Assembly (NCBI RefSeq): GCF_014696135.1
Contig: NZ_JACJPP010000011.1
Location: 806,001-870,000, forward strand
DNA length: 64,000 bases
Direction of reading: 5' to 3'
Source: Nodosilinea sp. FACHB-141
GTDB taxonomy: Bacteria > Cyanobacteriota > Cyanobacteriia > Phormidesmidales > Phormidesmidaceae
Position 1 is the first letter of the stretch; every line of letters starts with the position of its first letter. Of the stretch, positions 1 through 8,543 are shown one piece after another. The position numbers were made by a program, and so were the translations under genes. The notes beneath the pieces are model-generated. The model was not told where the DNA came from. It saw nothing but the letters and a program-made list of their open reading frames with translations, and made no database searches.

Positions 1-281
1 GACCATGCTTTAATGCAAGAGACTCGTTTGTAATCTTCCTCTCGGTAACACGACGATGATCGGCTTTTCCCTATATCCCGAGGGCCAATTACCCGCCCAC
101 ACTGCTTGACCAAGCGAAGTTCATCGAGCCATCTGAAATATTGAGATGCTCGGTGTGTGGGGATAAACGCCGTTCTAAATAGCTCCTCAATCTCCGCAGT
201 CTTAGCAAGAAAATCGGTTATATCGAGGGCTGAAGGCAGCACCTCTACAGGGACATGTGTTACGAGCTGCGAGTTTGTCAT
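1..281 (-). CDS. tnsC: TnsC/TniB-type transposition ATPase, N-terminal part (runs off the left edge)
   Basis: The first 93 residues of an AAA+ transposition regulator are visible. A P-loop variant GPRDIGKS lies near residue 70, after an N-terminal helical region. TnsC/TniB proteins form ATP-dependent filaments on target DNA and recruit the TnsB transposase; in type V-K CASTs they link TniQ and Cas12k to TnsB. The ATG (279-281) lies one base beyond the tnsB stop codon, so the two genes are almost certainly translationally coupled. The sensor and Walker B parts lie outside the window. The link to a V-K CAST rests on the neighbouring TnsB; cas12k and tniQ are not in view. Confidence 0.85.
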   Translation of the reverse strand, partial: MTNSQLVTHVPVEVLPSALDITDFLAKTAEIEELFRTAFIPTHRASQYFRWLDELRLVKQCGRVIGPRDIGKSRSSSCYREEDYKRVSCIKAW

Positions 282-282
282 G

Positions 283-2157
283 TTACCAGATCTTCTTTAG
301 CTTTTTATCTTTGGGAATAATTAGTCTGTGACGCTTGCCTTCGTCTATGTCTCTTTTTTCACTAGCCTCAGGGATGGCAGATGTTTTATTCACTTGAGAA
401 GTCTGCATAGCCTGAGCTGGCTTATCCTGAGAATAATCAATGCGTTCAGGCAGAAGCTCAGGCAGGCTTGCAGCGTTAGAAGACTTAGTCTTCCGCGCCT
501 TTCTTAGCTCAACTACTTTTGAATTCTTTTTTCCTTTTTCTCTTAACTTTTTCTGTTCTGAACGCTGCTGCTGTTTTTTATCCTGCTTTCGTTCCTCAAC
601 CAGCTTTTTGCGTTTGTCTAAAGCTAGTAAGGCATCATAATTTGAATGGCTGCGCTTAGCTTTGTTCTTCTCTTTATTTAGCTGCTCCAATTCGTCCAAA
701 CTCAAATCCTGCATATCCATGTTGATAGCATGAGCATGACCAATAAATTCCTCATCTAGGCTATAAACAAGCATAGTAAGCACATGGTCGGGATCATAAT
801 GTAGATTAACGTATTTACCTCTCCACGGCCTTAGCTCCTCACAACGATAACTGTATGTTTTGAAGGTAACAGTTCCGTGTTCTTGGACAGTTACTTGTGC
901 CTGCTTCATTAAACAAATATCAAGCTCTCGCTCGTCGAGGGGCTCCGGCAGTTTACTGCCCATACCTATGAACCAACGTTCATAGCGGGTAAAGCGCTTA
1001 TCGTCGGGATAAGTTTGATGGTTATAATCGTCACAAAAATAACCTGCTAGTATCTTATCCAGATCATCAATGGTTAAGCAAGCCTCTTTTTCTGCCTTCT
1101 CTATTTGCTCTTTACCGGCCCTGCTGGGTTGATATCCTAGTAATGCCGCTAAGACTTGCGTATTAATCGTCCCAAATAGGCGCTCAACAATTGCTCCTTG
1201 ATTAGGTCTATCTCGCAATTCACACTGGAACCCTAGTTTTTTGCCAATAGCCTTAACATGTTTTGAAGCACTTAAATCTTTACCACCATCCGTAAAGAAA
1301 TATTGTAGGGGAGGACCATAAATATTCCATTCTTTCTCTAACTTATACTCTTTAGGATAGTCTTTAGGAAGACTAGCATGCCTAAGGGCAAGTCCCACTT
1401 CATAAGCCCCTGGCTGCTTATGCCAAAGATGATAGCCGACCAAGCAGCCAGAAAAAGTGTCTACAACTGTGGTTAACCAAGGTCTCCACTGTAGAGTTTT
1501 GCCATCAGTCCCTACAATCCGAATGTCTAACTTTGTGTGATCACACTGAATAATTTGGTTACTGAAATTGGCTCTAATAAATTGACCATTTCGCGTTTCA
1601 ACCACAAGCCAAGAGCCAGAGCCGGGGTTGCGGATTTTCTTTTTCCTTTTTTGTCGTTCGACGAGAGGCTTCAAAATTCGGTAAATAGTTGCTGGGTGCG
1701 GATAGTCACCTTCTTCCTTTCCTAAATCGACTACAGCATGTCTTTGAACCTCACGCACAATGTCAGCAGGTTTGAGCGGATGCTTATCCTTTAGGCTTTT
1801 CTCATACACTTCCGGAATATAGTCCTGCCAATACTCTTCGACCCTATGAGTTCCCTTGTCGGCGCGCTGAACTCCCCCCTCTTCCTGAAGCTTATCTTCA
1901 AAGTACTGATTTAGTAATCGCTCAACTTGGCGAATTGACATCTGAAGCGTTTCTGCTAATTTCTTCTTCCTATCGGACTTTACCTTTGGGTTAGGCGACT
2001 CAGCCAACCACTCAACCAACCTATATCGCAACCGATGAAGATCCGAGGCTTCAATGAGGACGCGAGAAGGATCCGTGCTGAAGGCCTGATCGCTCAAAAG
2101 AACTTCATCTAGAAATTGAGAGTCAGGATCTGTGACTTCAAATTGACCTTTATCCAT
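283..2157 (-). CDS. tnsB: TnsB/TniA-type DDE transposase, close to the V-K CAST type
   Basis: A 624-residue retroviral-integrase-fold transposase that binds the transposon ends and carries out strand transfer. An N-terminal helix-turn-helix region (residues ~35-175) precedes the catalytic core. The probable DDE triad is Asp206 (in QCDHT), Asp290 (in FFTDGGKD) and Glu325 (in IVERLFG). The beta-barrel domain contains ERELDICLMKQAQ, and the C-terminus is very Lys/Gln-rich with a hydrophobic KKIW tail, which in this family contacts TnsC. Length and motifs match, from memory, TnsB of Anabaena cylindrica-type V-K CASTs (about 600 residues). The reading frame is intact. Transcription runs left into tnsC. 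The upstream region holds two inverted repeats and a TnsB-site-like motif. Confidence 0.92.
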   Translation of the reverse strand: MDKGQFEVTDPDSQFLDEVLLSDQAFSTDPSRVLIEASDLHRLRYRLVEWLAESPNPKVKSDRKKKLAETLQMSIRQVERLLNQYFEDKLQEEGGVQRADKGTHRVEEYWQDYIPEVYEKSLKDKHPLKPADIVREVQRHAVVDLGKEEGDYPHPATIYRILKPLVERQKRKKKIRNPGSGSWLVVETRNGQFIRANFSNQIIQCDHTKLDIRIVGTDGKTLQWRPWLTTVVDTFSGCLVGYHLWHKQPGAYEVGLALRHASLPKDYPKEYKLEKEWNIYGPPLQYFFTDGGKDLSASKHVKAIGKKLGFQCELRDRPNQGAIVERLFGTINTQVLAALLGYQPSRAGKEQIEKAEKEACLTIDDLDKILAGYFCDDYNHQTYPDDKRFTRYERWFIGMGSKLPEPLDERELDICLMKQAQVTVQEHGTVTFKTYSYRCEELRPWRGKYVNLHYDPDHVLTMLVYSLDEEFIGHAHAINMDMQDLSLDELEQLNKEKNKAKRSHSNYDALLALDKRKKLVEERKQDKKQQQRSEQKKLREKGKKNSKVVELRKARKTKSSNAASLPELLPERIDYSQDKPAQAMQTSQVNKTSAIPEASEKRDIDEGKRHRLIIPKDKKLKKIW

Positions 2158-2182
2158 ACGAAGTACTCAAGAACCAGCAGTT

Positions 2183-2198
2183 TGGTACAAGAGTACCA
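2183..2198. promoter_or_regulatory. Inverted repeat upstream of tnsB (operator candidate)
   Basis: TGGTAC and GTACCA arms of 6 bp surround a 4-base loop, 25-40 bp before the tnsB start codon. The position suits an operator for a transposon regulator or for TnsB itself. No regulator gene is visible in the window. Confidence 0.35.
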
Positions 2199-2206
2199 TC
2201 ATGCTT

Positions 2207-2228
2207 TCGCAATGGCTAGCCATTGCGA
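2207..2228. promoter_or_regulatory. 22-bp perfect palindrome upstream of tnsB
   Basis: A perfect 22-bp palindrome centred on GGCTAGCC lies 50-71 bp upstream of the tnsB start. Its outer ends read TCGC and GCGA and overlap the TnsB-site-like motif at 2226-2243 by three bases. It may be a dimeric regulator site controlling tnsB. Confidence 0.4.
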
Positions 2229-2243
2229 CAAAGATTTTGCGAA
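2226..2243 (+). repeat. Innermost TnsB-binding-type repeat of the transposon left end
   Basis: An 18-bp motif of the form CGACA-N7-TGCGAA. The same motif, in the same orientation and with the same spacing, recurs at 33649, 33686, 33715 and 33830. The sequence therefore fits the tnsB-proximal member of a left-end array that is now split by 31 kb of inserted DNA. Confidence 0.6.
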
Positions 2244-2262
2244 CTTTTCCAATACCAAATTT

Positions 2263-2460
2263 GGTGGTGCATTTTAGTAAAGGACAGGGAAAAAGGTAGG
2301 GTCTTCCCGTTCTGACAGCTTCTCTCTGACTCGGCGATTGTAAGCATGGATGAACGTCCAGATGGCCCCGATGTGATTCTCTAGCTTCATGGAGAAGGAC
2401 AACGTCTTCCTCATCGACCGAGAAATTCGCTGCCTCAGCGTGCTATTGCAGACAACGAGT
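2263..2460 (-). mobile_element. IS1-family remnant (3' end of insB plus terminal repeat)
   Basis: The minus strand encodes an InsB C-terminal tail (motifs RKTLSFS and ENHIGAIWTFIHAYN) of about 55 residues. It ends at a terminus starting GGTGGTGCATTTTAG (2263), which is of IS1 type. The rest of the element is missing and IS630 sequence begins at about 2464. The fragment lies directly against the split left end of the transposon. It is a different IS1 subtype from the element at 3498-4334. Confidence 0.6.
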
Positions 2461-2463
2461 TGG

Positions 2464-2853
2464 TTAGGACAGTGTTTTGAAGGCATCGTCGACGGCATCC
2501 CAGAGATGGTCAAAGGTACTTAGGGTTTTACGTAGGTGATGTTTCAAGCGGGCCCAGAACTTCTCAATCTTGTTGAAGTCGGGGGAGTAAGGCGGCAGAA
2601 AGAGGAAGGTGCATCCGGCCTGTTCAGTCAACGCTTGGGTGCGATGAGACTTGTGGAAACTGGCATTGTCCATCACCACGACCTGCCCCGGGCTTAACTC
2701 GGGCACCAAGTACCGCTCGCCCCAAGCGTCAAATAAATCGGTGTTGCAATAGCCTTCAAAGGTCATCGGGGTCACCACGGTTCGATTTCGCCAGCCTGCA
2801 ACCATGCTGATGCGTTGAGTGCGATCGCACTTTTTTAGAGACCATTCTCGCAA
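2464..2853 (-). pseudogene. IS630-family transposase, 3' remnant
   Basis: 129 residues of the C-terminal DDE domain of an IS630/Tc1-mariner-like transposase. They include the second Asp motif (VVVMDNASFHKS) and the final LPPYSPDFNKIEKFWARLKHHLR block carrying the catalytic Glu. The N-terminal helix-turn-helix and the first catalytic Asp are missing, because the frame ends where the RT fragment begins (about 2854). The remnant cannot be active. Confidence 0.85.
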
Positions 2854-3526
2854 TTGTATTGGGTTGAAGTCATGGTGTTGAAGGCGATGGCGATTGTTTT
2901 AACCGTACACCTCAAACCTCATCTCTCTCGGCGGTGTTTTCATTGGGCGGGGAGTGGGGGGATGAAGGCGGCGGTGCGAGAGGTGGCGACAAATGTTGCA
3001 GATCACCCATTTGTGTTTCGCACTGATGTGAAGGGCTACTATGCCAGTATTCATCACAAGATTCTTATGGGAATTGTGGGGCGTTATGTGCGAGATGAGG
3101 CGGTTTTGGCGTTGCTCTGGGGCTATTTACGGCGGTATGTCAATGATGGGAGAAAGTTCATCGATATTAAGGGGATCTCCTTGGGGTGTCCTTGGTCGCC
3201 GTTGATGGGGGCGCTGTATCTGAAGCCGGTCGATGACTGGATGGCGGAGTTGGGCTGCTTTTATGTCCGCTTTATGAATGACTGGGTTGTGCTTGCGCCG
3301 ACGCGGTGGAGGCTACGGAAGGTGATCAAGGCGGTGAATGAAGTGATGGCGGATCTCCGGGTTGAGCAACACCCGGATAAGACGTTTATTGGGAGGGTTG
3401 CACGGGGGGGTGATTTTTTGGGGTATTGGTTTACGACGGAGGGGTTGGGGCTTGCGACGAAGACGGTGGAGAGGTTTGCTGAACGGGTTTCTCAGCTGGT
3501 AGTGTTCTAGACCTGTGTATTGGTTG

Positions 3527-4015
3527 TTAGATAGGTCGCCCGAATTCAAAGCGGTTGATGAACAGTCCAATCACGGTGTCATGCATCAAGACAGACTTAG
3601 AGAAGCAAATAGTTTTGCGCGCCAGCCGCTTGATCCGAGTCCTCAAGGTTAAGTGTTTTCGTTCAATGCGCTGAGTGTTCATTTTACTAACCGTATGGTG
3701 TTCAGGCTTAAGCAACCGTAAGTAAGTCCCCCATCTATCGGTGTAAAACTGCTGGATGCCAAAGGGTGTGAGCAACGTCATGAGCGCTGAGAGGGAGACA
3801 TCTTCGTGCGGTGCTAGAACATAGGCCAGCACAACACCTGTTTGATGGTCGATGGCATGCCAGAGCTATCGTTGCTGCCGCTTTGCTCGCACGAAGCTCC
3901 ACATCTCGTCCATTTCCACGTCGTCTACCCGCACGATCAGGGCTGCGGTGGGAGGCGTTGGCGTCTGCTCTAACAAGGCCCGGTTAACCGGCTCCAGATG
4001 CCGATGTTTTTTTTA
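3527..4015 (-). pseudogene. insB: IS1 InsB transposase domain with in-frame stop
   Basis: This is the DDE catalytic part of the IS1 transposase. It should be made by -1 frameshifting from insA at the A8C run (4006-4014), which contains the classic A-AAA-AAC heptamer. After the shift the frame reads KKHRHLEPVNRA through VDEMWSFV-type sequence, but a TAG replaces an expected Trp codon at 3866-3868. The remaining 101 residues (YVLAPHEDVSLS, FYTDRWGTY, QRIERKHLTLRTRIKRLARKT) are intact. The nonsense mutation probably makes this copy inactive. Confidence 0.75.
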
Positions 4016-4271
4016 GTTTCTCAATCACGGTCGTTGGGCTAACCTTCAGCACCCAAGCCGTATCGCGAATACCGCTGCCATTCATCGCCATGTCACTGAT
4101 TTGTCGTTTGACCTCAGGCAAGTAGCCTCGGTAGGTGTAGTTGCGGATGAAAGAGGCACGCGAACACTTGGTGTTGCTGCAGCGATAGCGCTGCTTGCCT
4201 TTATTGCTTTTGCCATTTTTGACGACATCAAGGGTATGATACGTCGGGCAGTCAATGGGTTCGAGAACCAT
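3984..4271 (-). CDS. insA: IS1 InsA DNA-binding protein
   Basis: A 95-residue InsA-type protein with an N-terminal zinc-ribbon region (CPTYH, then YRCSNTKCSRASF) and a helix-turn-helix (GSGIRDTAWVLKVSPTTVIEKL). InsA binds the terminal repeats, and its gene ends with the slippery run used to make the InsAB' transposase. The size is normal for IS1. Confidence 0.85.
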   Translation of the reverse strand: MVLEPIDCPTYHTLDVVKNGKSNKGKQRYRCSNTKCSRASFIRNYTYRGYLPEVKRQISDMAMNGSGIRDTAWVLKVSPTTVIEKLKKTSASGAG

Positions 4272-4592
4272 GAGTAGAGAACGGGTTTGGGACTCTTCAT
4301 ATTTTGTTCCAATACACAGGTCTAGAACACTACCCTCAGCTTTATGAGCAAGGTGCGGGGGAGAACCGCATTGAGGAATACGTTCGACGTTGGTAGCGGT
4401 GGGTGAGAACGGGGGTGGACGGGTTTTGGAGGGTTGGCTGCGATTGGTCTTGGCTTTGCGATCTTGCGTCCCTTAGAAGGGGTTGAGTGGGTCACTGTCC
4501 GATTGGAGAGGAATGCACCCTACAAGATGGCGATCACTACTGCAACCTAGCTCCCTCGGTTTCCGCAGAGTTCGCATTACCCCCGCGAGGAT

Positions 4593-5906
4593 CTACAGAT
4601 CTTGTAACAACCCTTTGTACCACTCCACTATCACTTTTGCTATTAAATTACTGTCAGTCGCTCCCTCCGTCGTGGTCGATCGGCATGCAAGACCTATCAG
4701 GTCCTCCACTAGCGCTTCCATCTGGGTTTGATCTGCTACGGGTAACGATGGCCTGTGTGGGTCCATATCCAGCGATCTGTCATTGCTGTTTCGAATCATC
4801 CTCCAAGCCTCGTCCCTGGTAAGCGGGGGGGTAATTTGCCCTCGGCTGTCACTTGCTTCGATCCGTTGTCCAACGCTTCCTGCTGCGTGCTGGTAAAACA
4901 GGAACTCTACGACCCCACCCCGGTTAACAATCTCGAAGGTGTGCTCGCGCGGTGGTTTGTCTTGCTCCTGTATCGCCCACCCTTCTTCTGCCGTTGAGTA
5001 TAATGCGTCTGAAGTGTAGGCTGTGCACCCCGCCCCCCGGTCCTCTCCTTCCGGCGCAGTCCTCGGGAATTGTCCCGCCGTCCTCTTTCCCGCATCCGCA
5101 GCCTGTACTCGGTGGATCTTATGGTCCCCTCCCCCTCGGTTTGCGGCGCTTCCTCGGTTGGGGGGTAGTTTGGGGAGTCCGATTAGTTTCTTGGGTTCGA
5201 CCTTTACCGACTCGGGTTTACTAAGGTCTCTTTCGTAAGCTTTGGGCTCTGTCTCAGCCTTCATGAGACGGAATCTCTCCGCCCGGACGGCCGAAACTTG
5301 CCCGAAGCCCGCTTCTTGTCCCTGGGGTGAAAACCTTGGCTGCTCTGGTCCCTGGTCGTGCGCACGAATGGGTGGTAGTTTGAGGGGTTCGATTGGTTTC
5401 TTGGGTTCGACCCTTACCAACTCGGGTTTACTAAGGTCTCTTTCGTTATCATTGTGCGCCTTACTCACCTTCCGCGGACCGCGAATTTTCTCAAGCAAAC
5501 GAGATAAAGCCAAGGGTTCCTTGACGCTGCCTTCTATCTCCGGTTTCACCCTCGGTTTCGCGCTCAGGGCGTCTCCTACCTGTGGCCGGGGGTGAAGAAG
5601 GTTTAATGGATGGGACTGAGGAGCTTGAAGTCGAGGAAAAACCTGTTTCGCCACTCGATCGGCTTCCTGCTCATAGTTATCTTTCGGGGCCCCGGTCTTC
5701 GGCTTTTCCTGAGTTTGAAGCAGGGTCGATGCTACTCCTAACTCTCTTGACAACCCCGAAAATTGCGGTCGTTTCAGGATGTCATGAATCTGCTCAATTG
5801 CAGCACTGTCTTCCGGTTGTTTTGCCAACCGCGAAGCAGACATCGGTCCTCCCAGCGTTCTCTTTGCTGCGTTCCCCTTTCCCCGGCTCTGGTGCAAAAA
5901 AACCAT
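4593..5906 (-). CDS. eCIS payload-like protein A, shared leader with unknown C-terminus
   Basis: A 437-residue protein whose first ~90 residues (LHQSRGKGNAAKRTLGG, SRLAKQPEDSAAIEQIHDI, then NYEQEADRVAKQV) are shared with the next two genes. YEQEADRVA is the usual entry to DUF4157-type eCIS cargo, but the HExxH part is absent here. The middle is a Pro/Lys-rich linker with an imperfect internal repeat (ERDLSKPE-V-VEPKK). The last ~160 residues (from about AGCTAYTSDALYST) match nothing I recognise and may be the effector domain. It lies just upstream of the eCIS and is transcribed away from it. An RT fragment lies upstream. Confidence 0.7.
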   Translation of the reverse strand: MVFLHQSRGKGNAAKRTLGGPMSASRLAKQPEDSAAIEQIHDILKRPQFSGLSRELGVASTLLQTQEKPKTGAPKDNYEQEADRVAKQVFPRLQAPQSHPLNLLHPRPQVGDALSAKPRVKPEIEGSVKEPLALSRLLEKIRGPRKVSKAHNDNERDLSKPELVRVEPKKPIEPLKLPPIRAHDQGPEQPRFSPQGQEAGFGQVSAVRAERFRLMKAETEPKAYERDLSKPESVKVEPKKLIGLPKLPPNRGSAANRGGGDHKIHRVQAADAGKRTAGQFPRTAPEGEDRGAGCTAYTSDALYSTAEEGWAIQEQDKPPREHTFEIVNRGGVVEFLFYQHAAGSVGQRIEASDSRGQITPPLTRDEAWRMIRNSNDRSLDMDPHRPSLPVADQTQMEALVEDLIGLACRSTTTEGATDSNLIAKVIVEWYKGLLQDL

Positions 5907-5940
5907 TATTACCGCCTTCTATAAAAGTGACTAAATTTTG

Positions 5941-6190
5941 GTGAATGAGGTGATGGCTGACCTCCGGGTTGAGCAACACCCCGATAAGACGTTTATTGAA
6001 CGGATTAAACGAGGGTTTGATTCTTTGGGGTATTGGTTTACTCCGATGGGGTTGGGGATTGCGTCGAAGACGGTGGAGAGGTTTGCGAACGGGTTTCTCA
6101 GCTTTATCAGCAAGGTGTGGGGGAGAACCGCATTGAGGAATATGTTCGGCGTTGGTGGCGGTGGGTGAGGAGTAGGGTGGGTTTGCTGTT
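5941..6190 (+). pseudogene. Reverse transcriptase 3' fragment, copy 2
   Basis: Matches the RT at 2854-4420 from VNEVMADLRVEQHPDKTFI to the C-terminal RRWWRWV region, with the frame broken after KTVERFAN. The left junction is abrupt: payload upstream DNA (GTGACTAAATTTTG) runs directly into the RT codons for VNEVMA. Exactly the same junction occurs at 8061. It is a non-coding relic between two payload genes. Confidence 0.75.
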
Positions 6191-6463
6191 GGGGGTAGTA
6201 ACCCGAATAGTTGGGGAGAAATCAATTCTAGAAGTTGGGTTGAGGCACGAAGCCTAACCTACGATGCGAGCGCACACTCTGCAATTTGTTTGGTGGTAGC
6301 TAGCCCCGTAGTGTGTTAGTGATCGCACAACTCCTCTGAGGATTTTTTTATTCTCGATTTCTTTCCTTTTTATACTTTCAATTCCGCTCTTTTGACATTC
6401 AATCACTACCTGCGTTCTCTCCCCTCTTTCCCTCTCTCTTCCTTTTCACTCCTTTTCACTCCT

Positions 6464-8029
6464 TTACCCCTCGTCTTCACGCTTTTTATTTGTCTTCCTC
6501 CATGATTCCCCTTGTTCTCCCACTTTGTTGCCTGTCCACACCTCTCCCTTTTTATTCACCCTAGTCTTCCATATACTGTCCTTCTTTTGCTCCCTTGCTA
6601 ATGCGAATTCTGCATCTAATAGGAGATTCATTATCTCATTAACGTCCTCCTCGTAATTCGTCCATGTCCCTCCCTGTCGTTCTCCTTTTGCTCTACTTAT
6701 ATCGCCTTTTTGCTCCTCATCGTCTAGCGGGTCTTTTCCTCTTTTTGGTTTTCCTATAATCTCCACAATCTTTTTATCTACCTGATAGTAGATCGCAGAG
6801 ATTTCATTCAACGATCCATCTTCGTTATATACCGGATCAATGTCACTTTCTCCCTTCTTGCCCTGTGGCGATGCTTCCTTTTTTTTATGTGCCGGATCGT
6901 CTGTACGTTTTTTACCTTCCGGCCCCCATACCAAATTTGAGCGCAAACTGAACAAACTATTTCTATTTTTTTGATCGTTTAAACCGTTGTCGCCTACTTC
7001 TGTTTCTTCCCTTGAAAATATCTTTTTATATGCTTCCTGGCCTTCTGTTTCTAGTAGTTGGTAAAAACTTTCAATTTTTGTTCGGGATAAAATATGGTGG
7101 ATGTCGTCTGCAATTCCCCGCTTACGCATTCTCTCTAGTTCTATTACATGTTGTAAATGTTCATACTCTTCTCGCTCCGCTGGCGATATATATTCCCATA
7201 ACTCATCTATCGCTGCATCACCATCTCTCTTCGGGTCTTCGACCTCTCGCATTGTTGCCAGTGCCTGGCCTCTAATCGCTGCTATTCGTTTATTTACCTT
7301 TTCAAGTTCCTGTTGATTTTGTTTTCGTGCTTCGTTTTCTAAAGTTTCAGATTTCCATCGTTGGATGATCGGGCTAACTACATGTTGAGTTCGCCCTTTG
7401 TTTGCTTCTGTTGTTTTCGTGCCGTCTATCCCCATTCTTTTTGTTGGGGTTTTAGGTTGCTTGTACTCTTCTGCTTTTTCTGCCATCCGGTCCGCCTCCC
7501 CTTCTAAAATGCGGTCTTCATTTATCTGTTCCCCCTTCATCTGCTTTGTCGGTTTTACCCTTCCCTGCTTCTGTTGGACAACGTGCCATGCTTCGTGGAG
7601 TAAATGTTTCTCTTGTCCAGGAGCTACATGAATCTCTGTCCCTTGGGTGTAAGCTAGTGCCTGTAACGGGGCAGGTTTGGGCGAATTGTAATGAACTCTG
7701 ATATCATCAAGGGAATATCCCGATAGATTTTCTACCCCGACTTTTAGATTATCTGGTAATCCTGTTTTATTGGGGATTTCTACTTCTTGCTCATACCTAT
7801 CCCCAGCCGCCCCGATCGTCAGCTTTGCCTGAATTGGAAACTGCGACGATGCTACTCCTAACTCTCCTGACAACCCCGAAAATTGCGGTCGTTGAGAGAT
7901 GTCATGAATCTGCTCAATTGCAGCACTGTCTTCCGGTTGTTTTGCCAACCGCGAAGCAGACATCGGTCCTCCCAGCGTTCTCGCTGCTGCGTGCCTCTTT
8001 CCCCGGCTCTGGTGCAAAACTCTCATCAT
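6464..8029 (-). CDS. eCIS payload-like protein B with DUF4157 and putative HNH-like nuclease end
   Basis: 521 residues. The leader (~1-90) is nearly the same as in protein A. A DUF4157 domain follows with the metalloprotease-like motif HEAWHVVQQ and the usual RVHYNS/ALAYTQG strands; in eCIS cargo this domain marks substrates and may autoprocess. After a linker, the C-terminal part has IADDIHHILSRTKI and later SLRSNLVWGPEGKKRTDDPAHKK, which resembles His-Me-finger (HNH-like) toxin nucleases, with HH and Asn as possible metal ligands. The nuclease assignment is inference. No immunity gene is obvious next to it. Confidence 0.75.
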   Translation of the reverse strand: MMRVLHQSRGKRHAAARTLGGPMSASRLAKQPEDSAAIEQIHDISQRPQFSGLSGELGVASSQFPIQAKLTIGAAGDRYEQEVEIPNKTGLPDNLKVGVENLSGYSLDDIRVHYNSPKPAPLQALAYTQGTEIHVAPGQEKHLLHEAWHVVQQKQGRVKPTKQMKGEQINEDRILEGEADRMAEKAEEYKQPKTPTKRMGIDGTKTTEANKGRTQHVVSPIIQRWKSETLENEARKQNQQELEKVNKRIAAIRGQALATMREVEDPKRDGDAAIDELWEYISPAEREEYEHLQHVIELERMRKRGIADDIHHILSRTKIESFYQLLETEGQEAYKKIFSREETEVGDNGLNDQKNRNSLFSLRSNLVWGPEGKKRTDDPAHKKKEASPQGKKGESDIDPVYNEDGSLNEISAIYYQVDKKIVEIIGKPKRGKDPLDDEEQKGDISRAKGERQGGTWTNYEEDVNEIMNLLLDAEFALAREQKKDSIWKTRVNKKGEVWTGNKVGEQGESWRKTNKKREDEG

Positions 8030-8060
8030 TACAGCCCTCGATAAAAGTGACTAAATTTTG

Positions 8061-8345
8061 GTGACTGAGGTGATGGCTGAGCTCCGGGTTGAGCACCACC
8101 CCGATAAAACGTTCATCGGCATGATTAGGCGAGGATTCGATTTTTTGGGTATTGGTTACTCCGGAGGGATTGGGGATTGCACTGAAGACAGTGGAAAGGT
8201 TTGCTGAACGGGTTTCTCAGCTTTATGAGTAAGGTGCGGGGGAGAAGCGCATTGAGGAATACGTTCGGCGTTGGTGGCGGTGGGTGAAGAGTGGGGTTGA
8301 TTCGTACTTCGGTGATGGCAGTTGTCGGTTAGGGTGCGGGGTATG
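8061..8345 (+). pseudogene. Reverse transcriptase 3' fragment, copy 3
   Basis: Begins at the same RT position as copy 2 (VTEVMAELRVE) and runs past the C-terminal RRWWRWVKSGV region. It is frameshifted in the FLGYW segment. The payload-B upstream sequence runs into it through the same GTGACTAAATTTTG junction as copy 2, so both were probably made by duplication of one RT-plus-payload unit. Confidence 0.75.
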
Positions 8346-8543
8346 CTGCCGCTTATGCGACCGATATGCACAAGTGATCACTCTCTTTCCCTCTGGGTTG
8401 GTGCGTTACTTCGATAACGCACACCAAAAAAAGCCAACCGCTTTAAAAGGTGATTGATCGCACTCGGATAGATACTTTTTACGCCTTGTACACTCGGTTC
8501 TTAATACCCCCGTCCTGCTACACTGCTACTTACCTCTCTTTCG

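Larger units (their letters stand above)
3498..4334 (-). mobile_element. IS1-family insertion sequence, 837 bp
   Basis: The 26-bp terminal inverted repeats begin GGTAGTGTTCTAGACCTGTG and are identical at 3498-3523 and 4309-4334. A 7-bp target duplication, CTCAGCT, flanks the element (3491-3497 and 4335-4341). It is inserted in the RT pseudogene; removing it restores the RT reading frame. It encodes InsA and a broken InsB. The sharp ends and exact duplication indicate a recent insertion. Confidence 0.92.
2854..4420 (+). pseudogene. Reverse transcriptase (COG3344-like), truncated and split by an IS1 element
   Basis: Residues of an RT palm are readable from about 2865 to 3497: FRTDVKGYYASIHH (motif A), GISLGCPWSPLMGALYL, and FYVRFMNDWVVLAPTRW. 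The last is the YxDD-box region, but it reads FMND instead of FMDD, so a catalytic Asp is lost. The frame continues to KTVERFAERVSQL, is cut by the IS1 element at 3498, and resumes at 4335 as LYEQGAGENRIEEYVRRW before a stop. The N-terminus has been lost to the IS630 fragment. It is a group-II/retron-like RT, but no intron RNA domain, msr/msd or maturase X domain is recognised. Pieces of the same gene recur at 5941, 8061 and 31490. Confidence 0.8.

Noticed and set aside
4483-5595. Several overlapping plus-strand open frames opposite payload A
   Set aside because: Their low-complexity Ser/Pro/Leu sequences are mirror images of the payload frame; no ribosome sites or domains support them.
4593-5906. 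Payload A as a pseudogene because it lacks the HExxH domain
   Set aside because: The frame is open over 437 residues with a clean leader and end, so a different architecture is as likely as decay.
2854-8345. Diversity-generating retroelement or retron built from the RT pieces
   Set aside because: The RT reads SLGCPWSP where DGR RTs have an SQ motif, no template/variable repeat pair or msr/msd is seen, and every copy is truncated or mutated.
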